From the NCBI GenBank assembly GCA_012837655.1, contig DUQT01000140.1:1-8792 (forward strand): a stretch of DNA of 8,792 bases, in the 5' to 3' direction. Made by a program: the position numbers and the translations under genes. The notes below the pieces were generated by a model, which ran no database searches, was not told the DNA's origin, and saw nothing but the letters and a program-made list of their open reading frames with translations. The stretch is from Actinomyces sp. GTDB taxonomy: Bacteria; Actinomycetota; Actinomycetes; Actinomycetales; Actinomycetaceae. Below, one piece after another: positions 1 through 6,780 of this stretch. How positions within the stretch are numbered: the stretch's first letter is position 1; each line of letters begins with the position of its first letter.

Positions 1-630
1 ATGATGGGCTACCCAGGACCGTTTGGGTGGATGGGATACAAGTACTCATCTCCGCCCTCGGCAATCCTTTTTGGACTGGGAATGGCAAGCTTGGTCGCGC
101 TACTGCCAGTGCTGTGGAGCGTCGGGGGAATCCTGATTGCTGTCGCTGTTTTGATTCTTGCGGAAACGGTGGGATTTGCGCGAACCTGGCGCGAAAAACG
201 CCGTCTTGCTGCGGGGGAGGCACGGTCGGGTGACATCTGGCTGGCAACCCTTGCCGGAATACCACTTGCCATACGGGCCGCATTGTCAATCGCGTTTGAC
301 ATGGCTATCGCGATCTTGATTGTGGGGGCGGCGTGGTCGCTGTACACGCTCAATATGGGTGGTTCGGCGTTTGAGAATCCGTTCGTGGCGATGCTGGATG
401 GCACGCAAGACTTGTCATTGGGAACACTGGATCTAGTGACGGTAGCCGCGCTGTGGGTGTCTAACCTGTTCATTATCCTCGTGTGCCGCGTTGGCGTCGG
501 TGGGTGGCATCTGCGTGAAGGCACAAACGCGATTGCATCCACAATTCTTCCCGGCAGACTAGCAAGGAACCTAGCTGGAATAGCTGGAATCCTAATAGCC
601 ATTGGAGGTATCTCTCTAGTCGCTACCTGA
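1..630 (+). CDS. Multi-spanning membrane protein, function unknown (possibly 5'-truncated)
   Basis: I do not recognise this protein. The frame is open from the first base of the window, which happens to be ATGATG, to a TGA at 628-630. Upstream sequence is missing, so no ribosome-binding site can be seen and the 209-residue product may be the C-terminal part of something longer. About five hydrophobic segments are visible, near residues 20-40, 42-59, 92-114, 144-164 and 188-207. A strongly basic loop (RTWREKRR, about 61-68) follows the second segment and is probably cytoplasmic by the positive-inside rule. There is no signal-peptidase motif, nucleotide-binding motif or catalytic signature. The downstream gene starts 107 nt later and has its own candidate promoter, so co-transcription is possible but not needed. 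That it is a real integral membrane protein is fairly sure; its role and start are open. Confidence 0.7.
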   Translation: MMGYPGPFGWMGYKYSSPPSAILFGLGMASLVALLPVLWSVGGILIAVAVLILAETVGFARTWREKRRLAAGEARSGDIWLATLAGIPLAIRAALSIAFDMAIAILIVGAAWSLYTLNMGGSAFENPFVAMLDGTQDLSLGTLDLVTVAALWVSNLFIILVCRVGVGGWHLREGTNAIASTILPGRLARNLAGIAGILIAIGGISLVAT

Positions 631-664
631 CGCGGAACTTCGGCTTTGTGAGGTTGGTTTCGTG

Positions 665-691
665 TGCAGGATTGTCGTTGCAGGATTTTCG
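665..691 (+). repeat. 13-bp tandem direct repeat upstream of the dsbA-like gene
   Basis: TGCAGGATTGTCG at 665-677 is followed by TGCAGGATTTTCG at 679-691. The copies match at 12 of 13 positions with a 14-bp period. The second copy overlaps the candidate -35 element of the dsbA-like gene. It could be a tandem binding site for a regulator or a chance duplication; binding is inference. Confidence 0.55.
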
Positions 692-706
692 CAAAAGACC
701 CATAAT
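678..706 (+). promoter_or_regulatory. Candidate sigma-70-type promoter of the dsbA-like gene
   Basis: A -35-like TTGCAG (678-683) is separated by 17 bp from CATAAT (701-706), a five-of-six match to the -10 consensus. The expected transcript start, near 713, lies just before the ribosome-binding site GGGAGGA (728-734) and the ATG at 738. The -35 is weak, so this rests mainly on the -10 box, the spacing and the position. Confidence 0.5.
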
Positions 707-737
707 CTATCTGACGACACCGCAAATGGGAGGATTC

Positions 738-1544
738 ATGGCGAAGAAGGCCACATCCAAAGACACGACGCGTTTGAAGGCACAGGAAATGCGTCAGGCA
801 CAGGCGAACAAGGAAAAGAAAACCCGCGCAATCATTTTCGCAGTAGTGGGAGCCCTAGTAGCCGTGACAATCATTGCCGTGATCTGGGTAGTTACCCGAT
901 CTGGCGATTCGCAGGGAAGCGGAATCGAGGGATCCGGCGCAGGGACTGCCACCCCGATGGTTGTAAGCGCTAAAGGCGCTGGTGTGGAAGATTCGTCGTT
1001 GCCTACTCTGCAGGAATACTTCGACTACTCCTGCCACGCATGCGCGGACATGGAAGTTGGCGTGGGCCCAGGCATTTGGGATGCCGTCAATAATGGTGAG
1101 ATCAACCTTGAACTCATCCCCGTAAACGTTGTGAAGATGCCCTGGCAATACCCGGCAGTACACGCCGCATACCTCATCTATGAGAACGAGCCGGAGAAGT
1201 TCGAGGACTTCCACCACGAAACCCACACGTTCTTCCAAAGCCAGTTCAATGCCGGTGACGCGTCGATCATCCAGGACGAAGCTAAGTCTTTGGAAAAGAT
1301 CAAGGAAATTGCGACCTCCGTTGGCGTCAGCGATGACTTGGTCGCACAGATTACTTCTGACGGTGCGAACTCCGTAATCGAGAACAACACTCAGGCCTGG
1401 TCTTCCGCTGACATTGAAGGCCGCGATGGTCTTGGCACTCCGGAGTACGTAACCAATGGAAAGCACATCAAGTTCGGCGGAAACTCGATGGAAGAAGTTG
1501 CGGATTCGATTCTGAACCAAGTGAAGGAAAACGCTTCAAAGTAG
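738..1544 (+). CDS. Membrane-anchored DsbA-family thiol-disulfide oxidoreductase (thioredoxin fold)
   Basis: The 268-residue product has a short basic cytoplasmic N-terminus (1-30), one membrane helix (about 31-52), a Gly/Ser-rich linker (about 55-72) and an extracytoplasmic thioredoxin/DsbA domain (about 75-265). The redox motif is C99-H-A-C102 in YFDYSCHACADME, and a Thr-Pro pair at 234-235 (GLGTPEYVTNG) fits the cis-proline loop facing the active site. Proteins of this layout form or isomerise disulfides in secreted proteins of Gram-positive actinobacteria; MdbA is the characterised example. No lipobox is evident after the helix, so it is probably a signal anchor. The ATG at 738 is chosen over in-frame GTG at 648 because GGGAGGA lies at 728-734. 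No VKOR-type partner is nearby. The His-Ala dipeptide differs from the Pro-His of classic DsbA, so the redox direction cannot be read from sequence. Confidence 0.88.
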   Translation: MAKKATSKDTTRLKAQEMRQAQANKEKKTRAIIFAVVGALVAVTIIAVIWVVTRSGDSQGSGIEGSGAGTATPMVVSAKGAGVEDSSLPTLQEYFDYSCHACADMEVGVGPGIWDAVNNGEINLELIPVNVVKMPWQYPAVHAAYLIYENEPEKFEDFHHETHTFFQSQFNAGDASIIQDEAKSLEKIKEIATSVGVSDDLVAQITSDGANSVIENNTQAWSSADIEGRDGLGTPEYVTNGKHIKFGGNSMEEVADSILNQVKENASK

Positions 1545-1599
1545 GAATCATCCTGATCCCCTAGGGTCTGTCACGTAAGGCAGTTAACACTGGGCGTAT

Positions 1600-1629
1600 A
1601 TGACAATCGCCTACGAAACGTGGCAGACT
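1600..1629 (+). promoter_or_regulatory. Candidate promoter of the tRNA-Thr gene
   Basis: ATGACA (1600-1605, five of six to TTGACA) and CAGACT (1624-1629) are 18 bp apart. The predicted start near 1636 gives only a few nucleotides of 5' leader before the mature tRNA at 1639, as is usual for stable-RNA promoters. The -10 box keeps A2 and T6 but is otherwise weak. Confidence 0.45.
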
Positions 1630-1638
1630 AGGGGCCGC

Positions 1639-1711
1639 GCCACCTTAGCTCAGTTGGTAGAGCACCCGCCTTGTAAGCGGACGGTCATCGGTTCGAGTCC
1701 GATAGGTGGCT
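1639..1711 (+). tRNA. tRNA-Thr, anticodon TGT
   Basis: A full cloverleaf folds by eye over 73 nt. The acceptor stem GCCACCT/AGGTGGC is perfect, the D arm is GCTC-AGTTGGTA-GAGC, the T arm is ATCGG-TTCGAGT-CCGAT, and the discriminator base is T1711. The anticodon loop CTTGTAA (1670-1676) places TGT at 1672-1674, which reads threonine ACA codons; A37 suits a t6A-modified threonine tRNA. The anticodon stem CCCGC/GCGGA has a C-A mismatch at its top pair (1665 with 1681). CCA is not encoded and must be added after transcription. No clear intrinsic terminator follows. Confidence 0.96.
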
Positions 1712-1750
1712 CTCTTTGTACCCAAAAACGATCTTTTGCGCGCTTGTGAG

Positions 1751-1756
1751 TAGAAT
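1751..1756 (+). promoter_or_regulatory. Possible -10 box for the small membrane protein gene
   Basis: TAGAAT matches TATAAT at five of six positions and sits 86 bp before the start codon at 1842. No convincing -35 lies 16-18 bp upstream, so support is weak. The gene could also be read through from the tRNA. A start near 1763 would put the dyad at 1803-1820 in the 5' leader. Confidence 0.25.
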
Positions 1757-1802
1757 CAACATCGCAGGTGCACAGAAACAGTCACCTGTGCCGACTCATG
1801 GG

Positions 1803-1820
1803 TCGCACTTTGAAGTGCGA
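1803..1820 (+). repeat. Perfect 8-bp inverted repeat upstream of the small membrane protein gene
   Basis: TCGCACTT and AAGTGCGA are perfect inverted repeats around a 2-nt centre. As RNA this would fold as a 7-bp stem with a TTGA tetraloop. It ends 21 nt before the ATG at 1842 and 10 nt before the AAGGG motif at 1831-1835. No T-run follows, so it is not a standard terminator. It could be a protein operator or a leader hairpin; the function is unknown. Confidence 0.55.
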
Positions 1821-1841
1821 AACTTCCAAAAAGGGAAACAG

Positions 1842-2045
1842 ATGGCAGACAAGAAGACGCTTCTACCCGGAATCCTGAGCGCCGTTTTGGTGCCGGTAAT
1901 ATTTCTGACGATTGTTACTGAAAACTACATCCTGACAGCTATCGTTGCTGTGATCATGCTTGTCCTAATAGCCTGGATTACTGCATTGGCGCAAAAAGAC
2001 AAAGCCGAAAAGAAAGATCGCAAAGACAACAGTCAGGATTCGTAG
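1842..2045 (+). CDS. Small two-helix membrane protein, function unknown
   Basis: The ATG at 1842 is preceded by AAGGG (1831-1835) at reasonable spacing and gives 67 residues. Two hydrophobic segments (about 8-24 and 29-49) are joined by a short turn containing TENY, and a highly charged lysine-rich tail (51-67) follows. The basic residues at both ends predict that both termini are cytoplasmic. The frame runs upstream to 1716, but that extension has no membrane or domain features and would start almost inside the tRNA gene, so I reject it. I do not recognise a family. The gene ends 14 bp before the convergent giant gene. Confidence 0.68.
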   Translation: MADKKTLLPGILSAVLVPVIFLTIVTENYILTAIVAVIMLVLIAWITALAQKDKAEKKDRKDNSQDS

Positions 2046-2059
2046 TTCAGCAGGGCACC

Positions 2060-5000
2060 TCACCGCACGCGAATCTTCGGCATTCCCAGAGGAACTGGTC
2101 CACCCATTGACGCGAACTCCGGCGTGCACGCATTGAGCGTTGCTGGGTCATCCGGGTCGTATTCTGATGGGTCGTTCTGGCTCAGATCGACATCACCCGT
2201 TAGGTTGAGGTGTTCGTCAGCCTCGTCCTCGCGCATTTGGAACGCTGTTGCGATCATGAGTTTGATGCGGTTCAGCTGGTTCACTTCGGAAGCACCCGGG
2301 TCGTAATCGATCGCGACGATGTTGGCGTTTGGATACTTGTTTCGAAGGGCGCGGAACATGCCCTTTCCGATCACGTGGTTTGGCAGGCACGCAAACGGTT
2401 GCGCGCAAATGATGTTCGGACATCCGCTTTCAATCATGTCCATCATGTCCGCAGTTAGGAACCAACCTTCGCCGGCCTGGTTTCCAAGCTGGGCGATTTC
2501 CTGCACCTTTTCGGCCAGTTCTTGGATGCGGGGGCCGGGTTCGAATCGTTTTGAATTTTCGAGGGCGCGGCGCATCGGTTTCTGGTACTGCTGCATTGCC
2601 CAAAGACCCAGGTTGGACTTGATGCGGTCAACGTTGCTGATGTTGCCGAGGTTCTCGTACTTCCAGTCCGCGGTGACGAACGCCTGGTGGAAGAACTGCG
2701 CCAGGCTGGGGAGCTCCGCTTCGCAACCTTCGCGCTCGATGGTTCCCACCGCGTCGTTGTTGGCGTCGGGGTGGTACTGAACCAAGATTTCACCGACCAT
2801 GCCGACGCGCGGCTTGCGCGGAATATCCTGCAGTTCAACGGTATCGAACTCTTCCACGATCTGTTTCAGCAGCGCGTTGAAGCCGATCTTGCGTCCCAGG
2901 GTTGGGGAGTAGCCCTTGAACTCAAAGAACTCCTGGACCACCCGATCCCACTTCTCGTAAAGGCGCGTCACGTTGCCATCGATTTGGTAGGGGCGCGTGC
3001 GGAGCAGGACTTTTTGAAGCAGGTCGCCAATAGTGATGCCCTGAATGATTTGGTGCAGCATCGGCAGTGTGATCTTGAAGCCGGGGTTATCCTCCAAACC
3101 CTGCACGGACACCGCGATGACCGGTACCTGCGGGTAGCCCGCGTCGCGCAACCCCTTGCGGAGCAATCCCGCGTAGTTCGTTGCACGGCACATTCCACCT
3201 GTCTGCGTGATCGCAACCGCTGTGCGGTCAGGATCAGACTTGCCAGTCACAAACTGGTGGATGAGTTGACCGATAACGACAATAGCCGGGTAGCACGCGT
3301 CATTGTTGACGTACTTGAGGCCGGTCTCGATCATGTCCCTGTCCGCTTTTTCTAAAAGCTCGACGTTGTATCCGGCTCGCTTGACGACAGGCACCAAGAG
3401 TCGGAAATGGATTGGAGCCATCTGCGGCACCAGGAGCTTGTATCCGTCCTCGCGCATCTTCTTCGTGAAAGGGACGCGCGGCAGGATGTGTCCGGCTTCG
3501 CGGTACTCGTCTTCACCTGCGTTTGCGTAATCGACAGAACTGCGCGGACGGCCATCAATTTCATGCTTGTCGAGGGCGGCGGGGTAGGTGAGGACCTCTT
3601 CAGATTCACGGTCCAGGCGCTCATCGAGCGCGGCCGCAAGAGAGCGCAAACGAATGCGCGCGGCACCGAGGTTGGAGACCTCGTCAATCTTTAGAGAGGT
3701 GTAAACGTCCTCGCGCCCTTCCAAAATTTCTTGAACCTGGTCGGCGGTAATCGCATCCAGGCCGCAACCGAAGGAAACTAGCTGCACCAAAGACAGGTCC
3801 GCATCGTCGCCGGTAGTTGCGGCGGCCTCGTATAGGCGCGAATGGTATGCCCACTGGTCGCGCACGCGCAGGGGGCGCTCCAACTTGTTTTCAACCATCG
3901 CGTCTTCGGTTAGCACGGCCATTCCAAGGCCCTGAATTAGCTCTGGAATACCGTGGTTGATTTCGGGATCCAGATGGTAGGGACGTCCCGCGAGGACGAT
4001 TCCGCGGATCCCGTTTTCGCGAATGTAGTCCAGTGATTCGCGCGCCTTGTCTTTAATCTCGGCGTGGAACGCGGAGACTTCCTCCCAGCCCGCTTCGCAG
4101 GCCTCGCGAGCTTCTTCTTCAGTCACATCCCAATCCGCGAAAACTTCCGCCAGGCGGCGTGGAAGTAGTTCCCTGTTGTTTAGGTTCAGGAACGGAGAAA
4201 TGAAGCGGGCGTTTTCTTCGACCAGGCGCTCCATGTTGTTGCGGATGACTTCGGGATAGGTCGCCACGATCGGGCAGTTAAACGTGTTGTCCTGCCCCTG
4301 CGCTGTCGGTTCATTGAAAGAGACACACGGGTAGAAAATGGTCGTAATGCCCTTGTCGAGCAGGGATTCTATGTGTCCGTGCACGAGTTTTGCCGGGTAA
4401 CAAACGTTTTCGGACGGGATTGATTCCATTCCATCTTCAAAGAGGTCGTGATTGGACCGCCCCGAAATCATGACGCGGAACTTTAGATGGGTGAGGACCG
4501 TGAACCAGAACGGGTAGTCCTCATACATGTTGAGCACGCGCGGAATGCCGATATCGCCGCGAGTAGCGGCCTTCTCCGTGAGTCGGCGGTATCCGAACAC
4601 GCGCTTGTACTTCCATTCATACATGTTCGGTATCGGCGACTTCTTCGGCACGCGTTCCAAGGATGCGCCGCGCTCGCAGCGGTTACCGGAGACGTGTCGC
4701 TCCCCATTCGAGAAGTTCGTGATCGTCATCTGACAGTGGTTTTGGCACAGTCGACACGTTTTTCGTTCGGAGGTGAACTCGAGTTCTTCCAGCTCCTGTG
4801 CAGACAGAAGCGAGGACGGCCTCGCCTGGTCAACTTCTGCAGGATTATAGTGCTGCTTCGCGGTTAGCGCGGCGCCAAAAGCGCCCATTAGGCCCGCAAT
4901 GTTGGGGCGAACCACTTCGCGTCCAGTGAGCAGTTCAAACGCCCGCAACACCGCATTATTCAAGAACGTGCCACCCTGCACGACGACCTTGTCACCCAGG

Positions 5001-6592
5001 TCAGACGGGTCCTTCAGTTTGATGACCTTGTAAAGCGCGTTTCGAACCACCGAGTACGACAGTCCCGCCGAAATATCCGAGGTCGATGCGCCTTCCTTTT
5101 GCGCCTGCTTAACCGAAGAGTTCATGAACACCGTGCAGCGCGTCCCTAGATCAACCGGAGAATCGGCCTGAGTGGCAGCCTCGGCAAAAGAATGAATATC
5201 GGTGTTCATCCCGTGCGCGAAGGTCTGCAGGAAGGATCCACAACCTGACGAGCAGGCCTCGTTCACGGAGATGGAGTCAACCACGCCCTCCTTGATTTTC
5301 AGGTACTTCATGTCCTGGCCGCCGATGTCGATTACGGACGTGACGCCAGGATGGATGTAGTTTGCGGCGCGGAAGTGCGCCATGGTTTCGATTTCGCCCT
5401 CATCGACTCCCAGCGCGGACTTGACGATGCCTTCGCCGTATCCGGTCGAGCATGACCGCAAGATCCGCGCCGACTCCGGCAGTTCCTGCTGAATGCGTTT
5501 AACGATTTCGATTGCGGCCGCAACCGGATCGCCCTCGTTTGATGCGTAATGGGTGAATACGATGCGGTCGTCTTCGTCGACAACGACTGCCTTGATTGTT
5601 GTGGATCCGGCGTCGATTCCCAGGAAGCAGTCGCCGCGCGCCTGCGAGGTGGGGATTGATTCGATCTTTTCGGCCTCGTGGCGTTTGGTGAATTCGATCC
5701 ATTCCTCGTTGTTTTTGAAAAGAGGGCGCATGCGGGTTGACTCGGTGACCACGTTCCGCGCGGTTCGTAGCGTTTCGCCCATGTAGTCGAGGGCGGAGCC
5801 CCGTTTCGGGTCTGCAAGCAGTGCCGCGCCGATGGCGACGTACAGTTGGGCGCGGTCGGGGGTGATGTAGTGCTCGACCTTATCGAGGATGCGCCGGTAG
5901 GCTTCGCGAAGCTCTGGAAGGAAGTGCAGGGGGCCGCCCAGGAACATGACGGTTCCGCGAATGGGGCGGCCGTTTGCTAGGCCGGCAACAGTTTGGGTTG
6001 CAACCGCTTGGAAGATGGAGGCCGCAATGTCTTCATGGTCGGCGCCCTGGTTCAGCAGTGGTTGCACGTCGGTTTTGGCGAAAACGCCGCATCTTGATGC
6101 GATGGGGTAGAGCTGCTTGTGGTTCTTCGCTAAATCATTCAACCCACTGGCGTCGGTGTTTAGCAGTGAAGCCATCTGGTCAATGAAGGCTCCGGTGCCG
6201 CCCGCGCACGTTCCGTTCATGCGCTGCTCGGGGGTGGGCTTGAGGTAGGTGAGCTTTGCGTCCTCGCCACCAAGTTCAATGATTACGTCAGTTTCGGGGT
6301 AGGCGAGTCTGGTCGCTTCTGTTTCCGCGATGACTTCCTGCACGAACGGGACGTTCAAGACGTTTGCAACGGACAGGCCGCCAGACCCCGTGATCGCGGC
6401 GTTAACTTCCAGGCCGGGGTGTTCTCGCGCGATTTCGTCCAGCAGGGTCGCCAACTCGTGGCGCACATCAGAGTTGTGACGCCTGTAATCCTCAAACACG
6501 ATCCGGTAGTCTTCGCCGGATTCACTCATCTCCATGAGGACGGCCTTGACCGTCGTGGACCCGACGTCAATTCCTAAACGGTGCAGACTCAT
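2060..6592 (-). CDS. Giant acyl-CoA dehydratase activase-like protein (tandem BcrAD/BadFG ATPase domains plus DUF2229 and dehydratase-like C-terminus)
   Basis: The product has 1510 residues. Domain 1 (about 1-265) is an ASKHA-fold ATPase with GIDVGSTTVKAV (7-18), LGGEDAK (107-113) and Fe-S cysteines C129 (NGTCAGGTG) and C168 (SRCGVFAKTDV). Domain 2 (about 322-580) repeats the fold: GIDAGSTTIKAV (325-336), IGGQDMK (423-429), C447 and C486, with an extra C451. A CxxCxxxC segment (C613, C616, C620) plus C639 follows. A DUF2229-type domain (about 680-905) has VCYPAKL and YPCVSF. The C-terminal half (about 1040-1460) resembles 2-hydroxyacyl-CoA dehydratase subunits (NNDACYPA, GGMCRATNY, QPFACLPNHVIGKGM). 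In characterised relatives (HgdC, BcrA/D) the ATPase drives low-potential electrons from a [4Fe-4S] cluster into a dehydratase or reductase. Here donor and possible acceptor are fused; the substrate is unknown. The ATG at 6592 is set by GGAGGA at 6596-6601. The protein is probably cytosolic and oxygen-sensitive. Divergent TetR control is likely. Confidence 0.9.
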   Translation of the reverse strand: MSLHRLGIDVGSTTVKAVLMEMSESGEDYRIVFEDYRRHNSDVRHELATLLDEIAREHPGLEVNAAITGSGGLSVANVLNVPFVQEVIAETEATRLAYPETDVIIELGGEDAKLTYLKPTPEQRMNGTCAGGTGAFIDQMASLLNTDASGLNDLAKNHKQLYPIASRCGVFAKTDVQPLLNQGADHEDIAASIFQAVATQTVAGLANGRPIRGTVMFLGGPLHFLPELREAYRRILDKVEHYITPDRAQLYVAIGAALLADPKRGSALDYMGETLRTARNVVTESTRMRPLFKNNEEWIEFTKRHEAEKIESIPTSQARGDCFLGIDAGSTTIKAVVVDEDDRIVFTHYASNEGDPVAAAIEIVKRIQQELPESARILRSCSTGYGEGIVKSALGVDEGEIETMAHFRAANYIHPGVTSVIDIGGQDMKYLKIKEGVVDSISVNEACSSGCGSFLQTFAHGMNTDIHSFAEAATQADSPVDLGTRCTVFMNSSVKQAQKEGASTSDISAGLSYSVVRNALYKVIKLKDPSDLGDKVVVQGGTFLNNAVLRAFELLTGREVVRPNIAGLMGAFGAALTAKQHYNPAEVDQARPSSLLSAQELEELEFTSERKTCRLCQNHCQMTITNFSNGERHVSGNRCERGASLERVPKKSPIPNMYEWKYKRVFGYRRLTEKAATRGDIGIPRVLNMYEDYPFWFTVLTHLKFRVMISGRSNHDLFEDGMESIPSENVCYPAKLVHGHIESLLDKGITTIFYPCVSFNEPTAQGQDNTFNCPIVATYPEVIRNNMERLVEENARFISPFLNLNNRELLPRRLAEVFADWDVTEEEAREACEAGWEEVSAFHAEIKDKARESLDYIRENGIRGIVLAGRPYHLDPEINHGIPELIQGLGMAVLTEDAMVENKLERPLRVRDQWAYHSRLYEAAATTGDDADLSLVQLVSFGCGLDAITADQVQEILEGREDVYTSLKIDEVSNLGAARIRLRSLAAALDERLDRESEEVLTYPAALDKHEIDGRPRSSVDYANAGEDEYREAGHILPRVPFTKKMREDGYKLLVPQMAPIHFRLLVPVVKRAGYNVELLEKADRDMIETGLKYVNNDACYPAIVVIGQLIHQFVTGKSDPDRTAVAITQTGGMCRATNYAGLLRKGLRDAGYPQVPVIAVSVQGLEDNPGFKITLPMLHQIIQGITIGDLLQKVLLRTRPYQIDGNVTRLYEKWDRVVQEFFEFKGYSPTLGRKIGFNALLKQIVEEFDTVELQDIPRKPRVGMVGEILVQYHPDANNDAVGTIEREGCEAELPSLAQFFHQAFVTADWKYENLGNISNVDRIKSNLGLWAMQQYQKPMRRALENSKRFEPGPRIQELAEKVQEIAQLGNQAGEGWFLTADMMDMIESGCPNIICAQPFACLPNHVIGKGMFRALRNKYPNANIVAIDYDPGASEVNQLNRIKLMIATAFQMREDEADEHLNLTGDVDLSQNDPSEYDPDDPATLNACTPEFASMGGPVPLGMPKIRVR

Positions 6593-6703
6593 GTTTCCTC
6601 CACTGCAACAACTTCGTCGCGGCGCATTTATTAACTGATCTTTACGGTAGTGAAGGAACCTAGTAGTTTCTACCTTGTTGAAATTAGGATTAGGTGGCTT
6701 TGC

Positions 6704-6721
6704 ATAGCGGTAAGATAGCGG
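6704..6721 (+). repeat. Direct repeat ATAGCGG, one helical turn apart
   Basis: ATAGCGG occurs at 6704-6710 and again at 6715-6721, with an 11-bp period. The core TAGCG recurs at 6738-6742 and in the left arm of the inverted repeat (6783-6787). This fits multiple half-sites for one regulator, but it is only a pattern in the sequence. Confidence 0.4.
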
Positions 6722-6780
6722 CAGTAGAGCGACCATCTAGCGCTGCGGTTTTTCATCACTGTTGAAACTGGAGGCGTGCA

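Noticed and set aside
9..725. 238-residue minus-strand reading frame opposite the first membrane protein
   Set aside because: The composition is Arg/Pro/Ser-rich without a domain, while the plus-strand frame has clear membrane helices; judged an antisense shadow.
648..737. 30-residue upstream extension of the DsbA-like protein
   Set aside because: It would run through the candidate promoter; GGGAGGA at 728-734 marks the ATG at 738, which gives a normal basic N-terminus plus signal anchor.
855..1520. 221-residue minus-strand frame opposite the DsbA-like gene
   Set aside because: The plus strand has an unmistakable thioredoxin-fold protein; the opposite frame shows no family features.
1559..1566. 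CCCTAGGG palindrome after the DsbA-like gene, considered as a terminator
   Set aside because: It is only 8 bp with no loop and no T-run; it cannot form a useful hairpin and is probably chance.
1568..1626. CTGTCACGT / ACGTGGCAG inverted repeat before the tRNA
   Set aside because: The 9-bp arms include a G-T pair and are 41 nt apart, overlapping the likely tRNA promoter; too distant to claim a structure.
1716..1841. 42-residue upstream extension of the small membrane protein
   Set aside because: It would begin 5 nt after the tRNA with no ribosome-binding site and no recognisable features; AAGGG lies before the ATG at 1842.
2687..3355. 222-residue plus-strand reading frame inside the giant gene
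   Set aside because: It lies opposite a strongly supported conserved coding region, has no recognisable domain, and is the kind of antisense frame expected in GC-rich coding DNA.
6593..6736. 48-residue upstream extension of the giant activase frame
   Set aside because: The frame stays open, but the extension has no domain features, covers the promoter region, and GGAGGA (6596-6601) directly serves the ATG at 6592, six residues before the ATPase motif.
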